Notes: a model not told the origin generated them from the sequence alone. A DNA stretch of 64,000 bases from Salinigranum marinum (GCF_024228675.1 NZ_CP100461.1:2039397-2103396), one strand, 5' to 3'; positions 49,369 through 59,089 are shown, counted from the stretch's first letter. Numbers and translations: made by a program.

Positions 49369-50664
49369 ATGACCGAGTGGATCGGCGGCACGTTCACTAG
49401 CGACGTCGGATGGGACCACCTCGAACGACTCGTCGACATCGGCGACCGCATGACCGGCTCACCGGGCGAACACGAGGCGCTGGCGGCGACGCGCGACGCC
49501 CTGGACCAGGTCGGCGCGCGCGACGCGCGCGTCGAGACATTCCCGATCCAGGGATGGGTGCGCGGCGACAGTGCCGTGACCGCGGCGGACCGGACGCTCG
49601 CGTCGATCGCGCTCCCGCGCAGTCCCGCTGGGAGCGTCGAGGGCCGTCTCGTCGACCTCGGCGACGGCCTACCCGACGATTTCGACCGTGATCTCGACGG
49701 AGCGATCGTCCTGGCCTCCTCCACCGTCCCCGACCACGTCGACCGCTTCATCCACCGTCGCGAGAAGTACTACCGCGCGGTCGAGGCGGGGGCGGCGGGC
49801 TTCGTCTTCCGGAACCACGTCCCCGGACAGCTCCCCCCGACGGGGAGCGTCGGGACCGACGATTCGCCCATCGGCGAGATCCCGGCCGTGGGGGTCTCGA
49901 AGGAGGTCGGCTCGCGCCTGGCCCGACGCCACGAGGGTGAGCCCGTAGCGGTCACCGTCGACTGCGAGACCCCCGACGCCGACAGCGGGACCGTTCACGC
50001 CGACGTCGGGCCCACGACGGACGACGCGGTGTATCTCACGAGCCACGTCGACGCCCACGACATCGCGGAGGGTGCGCTCGACAACGGGGCCGGTACCGCG
50101 ATGGTCGTCGAACTCGCACGGATCCTCGCGGCGCGGGCCGACGAACTCGACACCAGGGTTCACCTCGCCTGTTTCGGGGCCGAGGAGGTCGGCCTCGTCG
50201 GGTCGGGGCACGCGGCCGCCCGCGCGGACGACGTCCGGGCGGTGTGCAACCTCGACGGCGTCTGTGCCGGCCGGACGCTGAAGACGCACGTGGGCGGCTT
50301 CGGCGGCCTCGCCGCGGCGTTCGAGACGGTCGCCGGACGGTACGACCACCCCGTCACCGTGGTACCCGAACACCTCCCCCACTCCGACCACTGGCCGTTC
50401 GTCGCACGGGGGGTCCCGGGCTGTATGGTCTCCGCCGAGACCGGCGACCGGGGACGGGGCTGGGGCCACACTGAAGCCGACACGCTCGATAAACTCGAAC
50501 GCCGGACGTTTCGGGAACAGGCCGTCCTCCTGGCCGACGTCGTGGTCGAACTCGCCCGCGCCGACGCCGACCTCGCGCCCGTTGCCGTCGAGGAGATCGC
50601 CGCCGCGATCGACGCCCAGGGCGAAGCCGAAGGGATGAGACTGACCGGCGACTGGCCGTTCTGA
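49369..50664 (+). CDS. M28-family zinc metallopeptidase (aminopeptidase-like)
   Basis: 431 residues. A PA-like domain insertion in the first half, then the catalytic core: His226/Asp228 ('TSHVDAHDI'), Asp238 ('LDNGAG'), Glu272/273 ('GAEEVGLVGS'), Asp296 ('CNLDGV') and a C-terminal His ('WGHTEADTLD'), the M28 two-zinc ligand set. No signal peptide, so cytosolic. Substrate probably N-terminal residues of short peptides. Confidence 0.88.
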   Translation: MTEWIGGTFTSDVGWDHLERLVDIGDRMTGSPGEHEALAATRDALDQVGARDARVETFPIQGWVRGDSAVTAADRTLASIALPRSPAGSVEGRLVDLGDGLPDDFDRDLDGAIVLASSTVPDHVDRFIHRREKYYRAVEAGAAGFVFRNHVPGQLPPTGSVGTDDSPIGEIPAVGVSKEVGSRLARRHEGEPVAVTVDCETPDADSGTVHADVGPTTDDAVYLTSHVDAHDIAEGALDNGAGTAMVVELARILAARADELDTRVHLACFGAEEVGLVGSGHAAARADDVRAVCNLDGVCAGRTLKTHVGGFGGLAAAFETVAGRYDHPVTVVPEHLPHSDHWPFVARGVPGCMVSAETGDRGRGWGHTEADTLDKLERRTFREQAVLLADVVVELARADADLAPVAVEEIAAAIDAQGEAEGMRLTGDWPF

Positions 50665-50700
50665 GCCCGCCGTCGTGACGCGAGCGCCGAACCGCGGGGA

Positions 50701-50770
50701 CTTTTATCGGCGCGAGCGAAGCGCCATCGTAATGGCTGTGACGCCTGCTGGGGAGGCCGAATGTCGCTGA
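50701..50770 (+). promoter_or_regulatory. Promoter with overlapping 12-codon upstream ORF
   Basis: CTTTTATC (50701-50708) is about 28 bp before ATG 50732. That ATG opens a 12-codon reading frame (MAVTPAGEAECR) ending TGA at 50768-50770, which overlaps the real start ATG 50761 by 10 bp in another frame. A transcript starting at 50732 would translate it first. Confidence 0.5.
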
Positions 50771-51480
50771 CAGTCGCACGTCGCGGCGACGTTTCCCTCG
50801 CCGAGGTGGTCGGGGACGCACCGGTCGACGTCGCCGCCGTCGGTCGGGAAACGGCGGCCGATCTCCTGCTCGCCGTCGGCGAACCCGCGGTCCGGACCCT
50901 CGCCGCCGACCCGCCGCCGGTCCCCACCCTTCTCGTCGGTGCCGACGTCGGGCCACACGGGGTCGCCGTCGACCGGGTCGGCGCGGCGCTCCGCGCGCTC
51001 GCGATCGAGCCGTCGCGGCTCGAACGGACCCGCGCGCATCCGCGCCTCGCGGTCACCGTCGACAGCATCCGGGCCGAAGCCGTGCTCGACGTAGCGCTCG
51101 TGACGAGCGAGGCGGCCCGGATCTCCGAGTACACCGTCGGCGAACTCGCGTCGTTCCGCGCCGACGGCGTCGTCGTCGCCACGCCGGTCGGGAGCGCCGG
51201 CTACGGCCACGCCGCCGGCGGGCCGGTCCTCACGACGGAAGCCGGCCTCGCGGTCGTCCCCATCTCGCCGTACACGACGCGTCCCAGCACGTGGGTGACC
51301 GACGCGCCGGTGACGCTGTCGGTCGAGCGCGACGAGACGCCCGTGTCGCTCGTCGTCGACGGCGTCGCCCGTCGGGAGGTCGGCGTCGACGACCCGGTCC
51401 GGATCGACGTAGCCGGGGTCGTCGACCTGATCCGGCCGCCCTGCTCGCCCGACGACGCGCGTAGATTGGAAAAACTCTAA
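50761..51480 (+). CDS. NAD-kinase-like protein lacking the GGDG motif
   Basis: 239 residues. The C-terminal beta domain of NAD kinase is clear ('FRADGVVVATPVGSAGYGHAAGGPVL', 'VVPISPYTTRPSTWVTD', 'SLVVDGVAR'), but the N-terminal domain lacks the catalytic GGDGT loop and is replaced by 'VAAVGRETAADLLLAVGEPAV'. Hence a probable inactive or regulatory paralogue, or a ligand-binding protein. ATG 50761 with an overlapping uORF before it. The next gene follows 24 bp later. Confidence 0.78.
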   Translation: MSLTVARRGDVSLAEVVGDAPVDVAAVGRETAADLLLAVGEPAVRTLAADPPPVPTLLVGADVGPHGVAVDRVGAALRALAIEPSRLERTRAHPRLAVTVDSIRAEAVLDVALVTSEAARISEYTVGELASFRADGVVVATPVGSAGYGHAAGGPVLTTEAGLAVVPISPYTTRPSTWVTDAPVTLSVERDETPVSLVVDGVARREVGVDDPVRIDVAGVVDLIRPPCSPDDARRLEKL

Positions 51481-51504
51481 TGAGTACCTGCCCGAACGTC
51501 GGGT

Positions 51505-51948
51505 ATGCAACCGCTACAGTTCCTCGTCCCGCTCGACCCACTGGTCGCGGCGGAGTCGATAATCCCGTTCGTCGTGCTCGCGCTGGTGGTGGCGAACATG
51601 GTGACGCGTCTCCTCGCACATCGCACGCATGTCAGGCAGGCCGAGGAGGGCGACGACGAACTCGTCTCGCGGTACACGCCCCACACGGTCACGACCGTGC
51701 TGCTCATCCTCACGTCGTTCGCGTTCCTGATCGTCGCCCCACACGGCGGCATGGTGATGTCCGTCCTCGTGCTCGGGGTCTTCCTCGCGGACTTCTTCGA
51801 GTTCGAGTCCCGCAAGGTGGAAGCGCGTAACGAGATGACGATTGAACGCCCGAAGGCGGCCCTCACGGCCTCGTTCGTGGCGCTTCTGTACGCCGGGTTC
51901 CAGAGTCTCTTCTTCGTCGTCGAGCCCATCTGGACGGCGATCATCTGA
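51505..51948 (+). CDS. Multi-pass membrane protein (DUF7313-like)
   Basis: 147 residues, four helices: about 16-36, 64-80, 82-95 and 120-140, with a cytosolic 'RTHVRQAEEGDDELVSRYTPHTV' and 'FEFESRKVEARNEM'. Of unknown function; conserved haloarchaeal family (I recall DUF7313). It is convergent with the bc complex locus but 537 bp from it. Confidence 0.65.
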   Translation: MQPLQFLVPLDPLVAAESIIPFVVLALVVANMVTRLLAHRTHVRQAEEGDDELVSRYTPHTVTTVLLILTSFAFLIVAPHGGMVMSVLVLGVFLADFFEFESRKVEARNEMTIERPKAALTASFVALLYAGFQSLFFVVEPIWTAII

Positions 51949-52485
51949 GCCTCCGCCGGCCGTTCCGGCCGCGCCGTCGCTTCGGTCTCTGTCCCCGTCT
52001 CGTTCCCCCGTGATTACCGCACCAGAGAGCACGGGATGTCCCCCCTCGCCGCGTCGTCGTGCGGACTGGTGACTGCGTCGGTCCCTGGGACGGTAAACGG
52101 GCCACAGAGTTCACTCCGAGTCTGCACAGTCCACTGAAAGCGGAGCGGACGCGTCCTGCGTCACAGAGGACGAGACGGACGAGCGGGGCAGTGAAGCCAC
52201 GTACTCTCCGCCGAGTCGTCGCCCGGACCGGTCGCTCGGTCGCCCACACCATCGAATCGCGTGCCGCGTGGGGCCGTGAACGAGACGGGCTTCCGACCCC
52301 GGTGGCGTCCCGTGGATGGCCAAACCCGCGCCGCGTGCGCCGTGGAGTCTCGTCGGAGACGGCGGGCTCACACTGCGGTCGGTGGCGGGAAGAGCGGTCG
52401 ATCCGTGAACGCTGACAGCGCACGCTTTCGCGTGGTCGGCGAAGCCAGAGCCGCAGAACGTGAGGGGGCCGTACCGGCCGGGCGA
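51949..52485. other. Intergenic region without a recognisable gene
   Basis: 537 bp. Reading frames here have Arg/Ser-rich, non-haloarchaeal composition and no family match. I see a short hairpin CGTCCT..AGGACG (about 52151-52171) and no tRNA, SRP RNA or RNase P RNA consensus. Could hold an unrecognised RNA or decayed gene. Confidence 0.4.
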
Positions 52486-52761
52486 TTACTGCGCGCGGCG
52501 GTTCTCGATCGCCTTTCGGGCCTGTCGACCCGCGGGGATCAGCACCCAGAACGTCAGTGCCCCGATGAGCGTGAACCAGAAGAAGACGTCCATCAGCGCA
52601 ACGCCGAGCGAGTTGTACAGGTCCATCCCCCCGTCCGACACTGGCGCGACGAGCTGCTGGGTGCTCTCGAAGCTCGTCGTCCGGTACCAGCTCGCGAGGA
52701 CGAGCCACGCGAGGCCGCCGCCGGTGAAGATGCCGAGCCCTTTGATGAATTCGTCAGCCAT
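52486..52761 (-). CDS. Small membrane protein of the bc-complex locus (DUF7314-like)
   Basis: 91 residues from ATG 52761 ('MADEFIKGLGIFTGGGLAWLVL'). Two helices, 'GGGLAWLVLASWY' and 'MDVFFWFTLIGALTFWVLI', with a C-terminal 'GRQARKAIENRRAQ'. Overlaps the previous gene by 8 bp. Likely small subunit or assembly factor of the cytochrome b complex, inferred from position. Confidence 0.7.
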   Translation of the reverse strand: MADEFIKGLGIFTGGGLAWLVLASWYRTTSFESTQQLVAPVSDGGMDLYNSLGVALMDVFFWFTLIGALTFWVLIPAGRQARKAIENRRAQ

Positions 52762-53134
52762 TGTCCTCACCTTCGTCGGCGTCCTCTTGAGACTTTCCCA
52801 TCCCCTCGGCACGGAACCGGGTCGCGATCGTGTAGACGCCCGCACCGAACCCGATGACGAGCAGGCCACAGACGGCCAACACGGTGCTCAACACCCCCGT
52901 CGGAACCGAGAGCCCGACCGCGCCGAGACCGCCCGCGATGATCGCCCGCAGGAAGCTCACCTGGAGCGTCGCCGCGTCGAGCAGGAAGAAGCCGGCGACG
53001 ACGGTGACGACCGCGATGAGCGTCGAGAACACGGTGATCGTCTTGTACAGCCGCATCGGCACCTCGATGTCGCGCCGCCCGCGCCGGCCGGTCCCCTCGC
53101 TGGTCGGCTGTGTGGTGTCTGTGTCGGAGGTCAT
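52754..53134 (-). CDS. Small membrane protein of the bc-complex locus (DUF7315-like)
   Basis: 126 residues. Basic N-terminus ('GRRGRRDIEVPMRLYKT'), two or three hydrophobic segments ('ITVFSTLIAVVTVVAGFFLL', 'VLSTVLAVCGLLVIGFGAGVY') and an acidic tail. Function inferred from its place after PetD; overlaps the next gene by 8 bp. Confidence 0.7.
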   Translation of the reverse strand: MTSDTDTTQPTSEGTGRRGRRDIEVPMRLYKTITVFSTLIAVVTVVAGFFLLDAATLQVSFLRAIIAGGLGAVGLSVPTGVLSTVLAVCGLLVIGFGAGVYTIATRFRAEGMGKSQEDADEGEDNG

Positions 53135-53171
53135 CGGTGAACGAAAGCGTGTATTCCGCGAGCCGCGGCGG

Positions 53172-53951
53172 TTATTTCGGCGGACGCAGGCGGTAGTAGC
53201 GACGGTTGAGGTCGTACATGTACCCCTCGCGCATCGTCTTCAGCACCGCGTAGGCGACGATCCCCGCGACGACGGGCAGGAGGAACGTCAGGTCGAACAG
53301 CAGGTCGACGTTCATCGGCATGAGGTTCTTCACCGACAGCAGCGAGATGGTGAAGGCGAAGACGATGCCGAGCACGCCGACGGCGGCCCAGAACGGCTGC
53401 TCGACGGGTCTGCGCGCGCTCCCTTTGTTGAGGAAGGGAACGATGGCGACGAAGCCGACGACGACCAGGTTAGCGAGCACGCCGTACGTCCGGTCGGCCA
53501 TGATCTTCTGCCCGCCGAGGATGGCGAGCTCGGGGTTGAGCGGGTTGAGCTTGAGCAGGCCGAACGACCAGTACAGATACCAGTCGGGCAGGATGATCGC
53601 CGGTGTCGACGAGGGGTTCGCCGGCGGGCCGATGTGTGGCGGCATCGTCGCCGACAGGAAGAGGATCATCCCCACGAAAAAGGACGTGATCGAGAGGTTA
53701 CGGATGACCTCGTGGGGCCACGTCGGGAAGCCGAGCACGTCGCGTTCGACGTACGTCGACTCCTGGCGGAGGTCCTGATCCTCGCGGCGGGCGCGCTCGA
53801 AGTACTCGTACGTGAGCCGGGACAGTCCCGTCTTGCGGGCCTTGCGCTCGCCCCACGTCGGCGTCTCGTCGTCCGGCGGCACCGCGAGACTCCCGGAGCC
53901 GTCGGCCATCGGTTCGTTCTCGTCCTCGGTTGGAGTGTCTTGGTTGCTCAT
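53172..53951 (-). CDS. Cytochrome b C-terminal part (PetD-like subunit)
   Basis: 259 residues. Corresponds to the C-terminal half of cytochrome b or subunit IV of b6f: 'PPHIGPPANPSSTPAIILPDWYLYWSFGLLK' carries the quinol-site motif region (PEWY-like as 'PDWY'), followed by 'VVVGFVAIVPFLNKGSARRP' and two more helices. Long acidic N-terminal extension. With the next upstream gene it makes a split cytochrome b. 37 bp before the small membrane protein. Confidence 0.9.
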   Translation of the reverse strand: MSNQDTPTEDENEPMADGSGSLAVPPDDETPTWGERKARKTGLSRLTYEYFERARREDQDLRQESTYVERDVLGFPTWPHEVIRNLSITSFFVGMILFLSATMPPHIGPPANPSSTPAIILPDWYLYWSFGLLKLNPLNPELAILGGQKIMADRTYGVLANLVVVGFVAIVPFLNKGSARRPVEQPFWAAVGVLGIVFAFTISLLSVKNLMPMNVDLLFDLTFLLPVVAGIVAYAVLKTMREGYMYDLNRRYYRLRPPK

Positions 53952-53960
53952 GATCTTGGA

Positions 53961-54758
<798 letters not shown>

Positions 54759-54759
54759 G

Positions 54760-55146
54760 TTATCGCTTGTAGTATGGGTAGATCGCGCGCTTTACGGTGT
54801 CCCACGCACCGGTTCCGATGGTCGTTCCGTCGACGTCTTCCTCGCGGATGTAGAGGTCTTCCCACTTGCGCCGACGCTTCTTGACGATCATCACGTCCGG
54901 CAGGAACTCCTTCCGGTAGAGCGCGAGGATGAACGCCAGATCGACGAAGATCACCGCGAGGACGCCGCCCAGGAACATGTTCCCCGTGTCGGTCAGGCCC
55001 CACCCGGAGACCAGCCCGAAGGTGAAGAGGAACACGAAGACGACCTCGATCACCGTCAGGAGGACGATGCCGATGGCCGCCGCGGTCGACTCCCGAGCGG
55101 ACTCGTAGCGGTGGATGTCACCGTACGTACTGCCGGACGACGACAT
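54760..55146 (-). CDS. Small membrane protein before PetB (DUF7318-like)
   Basis: 128 residues, 2 helices ('AAAIGIVLLTVIEVVFVFLFTF' and 'MFLGGVLAVIFVDLAFILALY') and a basic cytosolic tail 'KKRRRKWEDLY..AIYPYYKR'. ATG 55146 (MSSSGS) overlaps the stop of the halocyanin as TGATG; a GTG one codon earlier is possible. A conserved member of this locus. Confidence 0.72.
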   Translation of the reverse strand: MSSSGSTYGDIHRYESARESTAAAIGIVLLTVIEVVFVFLFTFGLVSGWGLTDTGNMFLGGVLAVIFVDLAFILALYRKEFLPDVMIVKKRRRKWEDLYIREEDVDGTTIGTGAWDTVKRAIYPYYKR

Positions 55147-55799
55147 CACTCACCACCTCCCGTGTTGCCCGTGTTCGGCGACTCGCCGTACTTCAGGATG
55201 TAGAAGGTGTAGATGATGGTGACGATGATGCCGAGAATGGTCGCCGAGCCGACCCAGTGCGCCTGGATCGGGACGCCGAGCTCCTCCAGCTCCTTCTCGC
55301 CACCGCCTCCACCCGTCTCGACCGTCGGAACCTCGCCGCCGACGGCGACGGCCCCTTTCATCCCGAGCGCGAGGTGCGGATCGCAGTAGTAGTTCGTGAT
55401 GCCGGCGTCGCCCTCCTCGAACGTGTACTCGTAGTTGACGCCGGCTTCCGAGACCGCCGCGCCCGAGTCGAGGCTCGCGGGACCGCTGTCGGCGATGACG
55501 TTGTGGCCGCCACCCTCGCCGGTCCACTCGAACTTGACGGTCGTCCCGGGGTCGATCCAGATGCCCGCGGGGGCGAACGCGAGGTTGCCACCGTTGCCGC
55601 TGGCGCCGACCTCCACGGTCACCTCACCGGAGCCGCGCATGTCCTGATACCCGCCGTCGACGCCGTCGAGCCAACTCCCGAAGTCGGGCTGGACGTTCCC
55701 GCCTCCACCCTCACCCTCCTGGGCGGCGGCGGTGCCCGTAGCGGCTGTCGCGGCGACGGACGCACCTCCGGCCGTCCGGAGAAAATCCCGCCTGTTCAT
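55146..55799 (-). CDS. Membrane-anchored halocyanin in the Rieske position
   Basis: 217 residues. Tat signal 'MNRRDFLRTAGGASVAATAA', one halocyanin domain with ligands His ('GGHNVIADSG') and 'YYCDPHLALGM', a Gly linker and a C-terminal helix 'ATILGIIVTIIYTFYIL'. The type I copper domain may take electrons from the cytochrome b pair. No Rieske CxH..CxxH motif anywhere in the locus. Confidence 0.9.
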   Translation of the reverse strand: MNRRDFLRTAGGASVAATAATGTAAAQEGEGGGGNVQPDFGSWLDGVDGGYQDMRGSGEVTVEVGASGNGGNLAFAPAGIWIDPGTTVKFEWTGEGGGHNVIADSGPASLDSGAAVSEAGVNYEYTFEEGDAGITNYYCDPHLALGMKGAVAVGGEVPTVETGGGGGEKELEELGVPIQAHWVGSATILGIIVTIIYTFYILKYGESPNTGNTGGGE

Positions 55800-55872
55800 A
55801 CAGGACAGCCTCAGGATGGAACGCGCTTAAACCCACCGACTCACCCGCCTCCAGCCGGTTACGTCTCCCCGC

Positions 55873-56763
55873 TCAGACGCTCTGTGCGCCGGTCTCTCCG
55901 GGTTCCTCGCCGCCGACCTCGCTCCCCCCCTCGACGGCGGGACGGTCCTCGTCGAGTGGGGGGAGGAAGTCGGGCCTACTCCCGTCTTCGAGCCCGACCG
56001 CACGGAGCCGCGCCCGGTACTCCTCGGAGCGGAAGCGATCCGAGAGCCGGGCGTTGGCGACGACGAAAAAGAGGAAGAAGCCGATGAGGAGGAAAAAGAG
56101 CGCCGCCACGGGCGCGACGATAGTGTTGAGGTCCGTGACGAGCCACGCCCCCAGGAGCGCCAGCCCCCCGAGCACCTGCGCGAACGCGACCGCCTGGAGC
56201 ATCAGGTTGCCGAACTCCCCGGAGCCCTCGGGCACCTCGTCGGGGGCGGGGAGACCGACGTTCGCCGGCGGCTCCTGCACGTCGTAGTCGTCCATCGAAC
56301 AGAGCGCGACGGTCGGCGTCACGTCTCTGAGGACGGTCCCCGTGCCCTCGACGCTCCCGTCGGGGTAGACGACGGCGTACCCCTCGTCGGAGTACGCGAC
56401 GAGCCGTGGCTCGCCCTCCTGGGTGTAACGCTCGACGATCGCGAAGACGTCCCGCGAGGCCACGCGGTTGAGGAGGTCCTTTTCAACTCTGTCGAGGAGT
56501 TCCGGGCCGACGATCCACGACCCGGGGTCGAACGCCGCCTCCCACTCCTCGACGGTCATCTCGGCCATGTCCGCGGGACCGAAGTTGTCGAAGTCGTACT
56601 TCTCTTCGACCTGTCGGCGGAGGGCTTCGAGGTCCTGATCGGTGTCGGGGCTGTTCCCGGGCTGGGCGTCGGTCGCGGTGTCGCCATCGGAGTCCACGCT
56701 GTCGGGCGCTGCTGCCGCGTCGGGTGGCTCCTCACCCACTGGCTCGTCCGAGGCGTCAGTCAT
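55873..56763 (-). CDS. Membrane protein of the bc-complex locus (DUF7319-like)
   Basis: 296 residues from ATG 56763. Low-complexity acidic N-terminus (1-45), soluble region with 'WEAAFDPGSWIVGPELLDRVEKDLLNRVASRDVFAIVERY' and 'VVYPDGSVEGTGTVLRDV', then a two-helix segment ('LLGAWLV..VAALFFLLIGFFLFFVV'). First gene of the bc locus, 73 bp ahead of the halocyanin. No enzymatic motif seen; assembly or scaffold role inferred. Confidence 0.7.
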   Translation of the reverse strand: MTDASDEPVGEEPPDAAAAPDSVDSDGDTATDAQPGNSPDTDQDLEALRRQVEEKYDFDNFGPADMAEMTVEEWEAAFDPGSWIVGPELLDRVEKDLLNRVASRDVFAIVERYTQEGEPRLVAYSDEGYAVVYPDGSVEGTGTVLRDVTPTVALCSMDDYDVQEPPANVGLPAPDEVPEGSGEFGNLMLQAVAFAQVLGGLALLGAWLVTDLNTIVAPVAALFFLLIGFFLFFVVANARLSDRFRSEEYRARLRAVGLEDGSRPDFLPPLDEDRPAVEGGSEVGGEEPGETGAQSV

Positions 56764-56949
56764 CGTTCGAGGTTGGGCCGCTGTCCCGTTAAGCGGTTCG
56801 CTCCGCGCTCGCGCGAGCGGAGGTTCACGCTGTGACCACACAGTGACCGGGTGCGCTCTCGTCGCTGCCGACCGGCGAGTCACCGGCACCGAACCGATCT
56901 CGACCCCCCGCACCGAAACAGTTGACTCGCTGGCGCACTAGTTACTATC

Positions 56950-57504
56950 ATGACAGATTCGGTGATCGTCCTCGACATGCTGAACGACTTCGTGACCGGC
57001 GCGATCGCCGCCGAGCGCGCCGAGCGGATCATCCCGACACTACGGGACGAACTCCTCCCGGCCGCCCGCGAACACGGCGTTCGGGTGATCTACGCCAACG
57101 ACGCCCACCGCCCGGAGGACTTCGAACTCGCAGTGTGGGGGCCGCACGCGATGCGGGGGACCGAAGGCGCGGAGGTGATTCCCGAACTGACGCCGGCCGA
57201 CGAGGACGACGTCTTCGAGAAGCGCTTTTACGACGCGTTCTACGAGACCGGGCTCGACCAGCACCTCCGGAGCCTCGGGGTGGACCGCGTCGTCACCGTC
57301 GGACTGCACACGAACATGTGCGTCCGGCACACGTCGGCGAGCGCGTTCTTCAACGGCTACGATATCGCCGTCTCCGCCGACTGCGCCGACGCGTTCTCCG
57401 AGGACGAACACGAACGAGGGCTGGCGTACCTCGACTACGTGTACGACGCCGAGATCACGACCGCCGCCGACCTCGTCGACGGGTGGGAGTCCGCGGCCCA
57501 CTAG
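56950..57504 (+). CDS. Isochorismatase-family cysteine hydrolase (nicotinamidase-like)
   Basis: 184 residues. Catalytic triad D9 ('VLDMLNDF'), K91 ('EKRFYDAF') and C124 ('TNMCVRHT'), fold consistent with nicotinamidase and related amidohydrolases. The metal site 'YANDAH' supports pyrazinamidase/nicotinamidase activity, giving NAD salvage. ATG 56950. Divergent from the bc locus. Confidence 0.88.
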   Translation: MTDSVIVLDMLNDFVTGAIAAERAERIIPTLRDELLPAAREHGVRVIYANDAHRPEDFELAVWGPHAMRGTEGAEVIPELTPADEDDVFEKRFYDAFYETGLDQHLRSLGVDRVVTVGLHTNMCVRHTSASAFFNGYDIAVSADCADAFSEDEHERGLAYLDYVYDAEITTAADLVDGWESAAH

Positions 57505-57565
57505 GAGCGATCGGCCGCCGGGTCACGGTCGCGGTTGCGGTCGCGCCGGCGATCGAAGCCGCACC

Positions 57566-57572
57566 CTTTACA
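57566..57572 (+). promoter_or_regulatory. TATA-like box of the gene at 57597
   Basis: CTTTACA centred 28 bp before ATG 57597, giving a leaderless mRNA. Confidence 0.4.
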
Positions 57573-57596
57573 CACCCGCATTCCGTAGCCGACTCG

Positions 57597-58091
57597 ATGG
57601 CAAGCGAGTCGACGTACGCCACGATCGCGGCCCTCCTCGTCACGTCGAGTCTCCCCTTCTACCTCTACGGGGCCTGGATCATGATCGACGCCGAGACGGT
57701 CACGTGGAACGTCCTCGTCCACCACCTGAAGTTCATCGTCCCCGGGCTGGTGCTCAACACGGTGCCCGTCGTGACGTGGATGATACCCCGCCTGCTCAAC
57801 CAGCTGAGCGGGCTGTCGGCGCTGCACGCCATTTTGGGGCTGCAGGCGTACGCGATGCTCGTCTTCGCGCTCACCGGCATCGTCCGCATCTTTCAGGCCA
57901 AGCGTCGGGCGAACCTCTACCACGACCCCGACCCGGACGTCGACCTCGACGACCTCCACGAGAACATGGGCGCGTGGCGTGGACGGTTGCGAATCGGCGT
58001 CTTCGGCTACGTGCTCTTCTGGTTCGGCGCGTGGCTTCTGGGACTGTACCGGTACGTCACGGGCTACATGCTCGGCTCGGGGCTTGGGTAG
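57597..58091 (+). CDS. Multi-pass membrane protein (DUF7321-like)
   Basis: 164 residues, four helices ('IAALLVTSSLPFYLYGAWIMI', 'FIVPGLVLNTVPVVTWMI', 'LGLQAYAMLVFALTGIVRIF', 'VLFWFGAWLLGLYRYV'). Some His and Trp near the helix ends ('HHLKF', 'LHAILG') could bind heme, but this is not established. From memory a haloarchaeal family near bc genes. 92 bp after the nicotinamidase. Confidence 0.65.
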   Translation: MASESTYATIAALLVTSSLPFYLYGAWIMIDAETVTWNVLVHHLKFIVPGLVLNTVPVVTWMIPRLLNQLSGLSALHAILGLQAYAMLVFALTGIVRIFQAKRRANLYHDPDPDVDLDDLHENMGAWRGRLRIGVFGYVLFWFGAWLLGLYRYVTGYMLGSGLG

Positions 58092-58405
58092 CGAACGGAT
58101 GTGCGGGGAGGCGGGCCGGAGAGACATCGTGACGGATGAAAGTGAACTCAGAGAGACATCGTGACGGGTGAAACCGTGGTCATCGGGCGGTCACCAGTGC
58201 GGTGACGCCACACCCTCCCCAGCCGATTGCGCGTGAAGTCGCGGCCGGAGCCGCGACCGTCACACGCCACCGCGGTGAATCAGTTCGGTCGGAGGCAGGT
58301 GGAGAGAGCGAGGCCACGCCGCCCTGACGCTCGTATCGTCTTCTCCGTCCGGACCCCTGGACTGAAGCTATGCCCGATGTGGCCAGTGACGCCGTCGATC
58401 CGTTC
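58092..58405. other. Intergenic stretch with a 23-bp direct repeat
   Basis: The 23 bases at 58119-58141 recur at 58151-58173 with one change (offset 32 bp; GAGAGACATCGTGACGGRTG core). No gene is supported in the rest of this 314-bp region between convergent genes; it probably carries both 3' ends. Confidence 0.5.
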
Positions 58406-59089
58406 TCACCACGCCTCGCCGCTCGCCAGATCCACGTCGTGGTCCCGCTTCGAGGAGGGGCAGACGTCTTCGAGCACGCACTCCGCACAGGAGGGGTTGC
58501 GAGCGTCACAGACGGCTCGACCGTGACTGATGAACAGGTGGGTGAGCTGCTGCCAGTCGGCCTCGGGGACGATCCCCATGAGATCCGTCTCGATTCGCTC
58601 CGGCCTATCCTCCTCGGTGAGGCCGAGGCGACGTGAGAGCCGCCGGACGTGGGTGTCGACGACGATCCCCTCGACCACGTCGTGGCCGTGCTGGAGGACG
58701 ACGTTCGCGGTCTTCCGACCCACCCCGGAGAGGTCGGTGAGCTCGCCCATCGTGTCGGGGACCTCGCCGTCGTGTTCGGCGACGAGCGTCTCGCCGGTGG
58801 ACGTGAGATAGCCCGCCTTGTTGTTGTGGAAGGTGATGCCGTAGATGTCCTCGGCCAGTTCCGCCTCGTCCGCGTTCGCGTAGTCGGCGGCCGTGCGGTA
58901 CTTCTCGAACAGCTCCGCCGTGACCTCGTTGACCCGCTCGTCGGTACACTGCGCGGAGAGGACGACGGCGACGAGGAGTTCGAGCCGGTTGGAGAAGTTC
59001 AGCGAGATGGTCGTGTCGGGGTACTCCTCGTAGAGGCGGTCGAGGATCTCCTCGGCCTGCGCCTCGCGGGAGTCGCGTGGGGTTCCCAT
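58406..59089 (-). CDS. nth: Endonuclease III (DNA glycosylase/AP lyase)
   Basis: 227 residues from ATG 59089. Helix-hairpin-helix with catalytic K126 ('SGVGRKTANVVL') and D145 ('GIVVDTHVRRL'), and the 4Fe-4S loop C194-X6-C201-X2-C204-X5-C210 ('CDARNPSCAECVLEDVC'). Removes oxidised pyrimidines. The 39 extra in-frame codons upstream are low-quality and not used. Confidence 0.95.
   Translation of the reverse strand: MGTPRDSREAQAEEILDRLYEEYPDTTISLNFSNRLELLVAVVLSAQCTDERVNEVTAELFEKYRTAADYANADEAELAEDIYGITFHNNKAGYLTSTGETLVAEHDGEVPDTMGELTDLSGVGRKTANVVLQHGHDVVEGIVVDTHVRRLSRRLGLTEEDRPERIETDLMGIVPEADWQQLTHLFISHGRAVCDARNPSCAECVLEDVCPSSKRDHDVDLASGEAW

Noticed and set aside
52059..52415. 118-residue frame in the 537-bp gap
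   Set aside because: Arg-rich, non-haloarchaeal composition, no homologue recognised.
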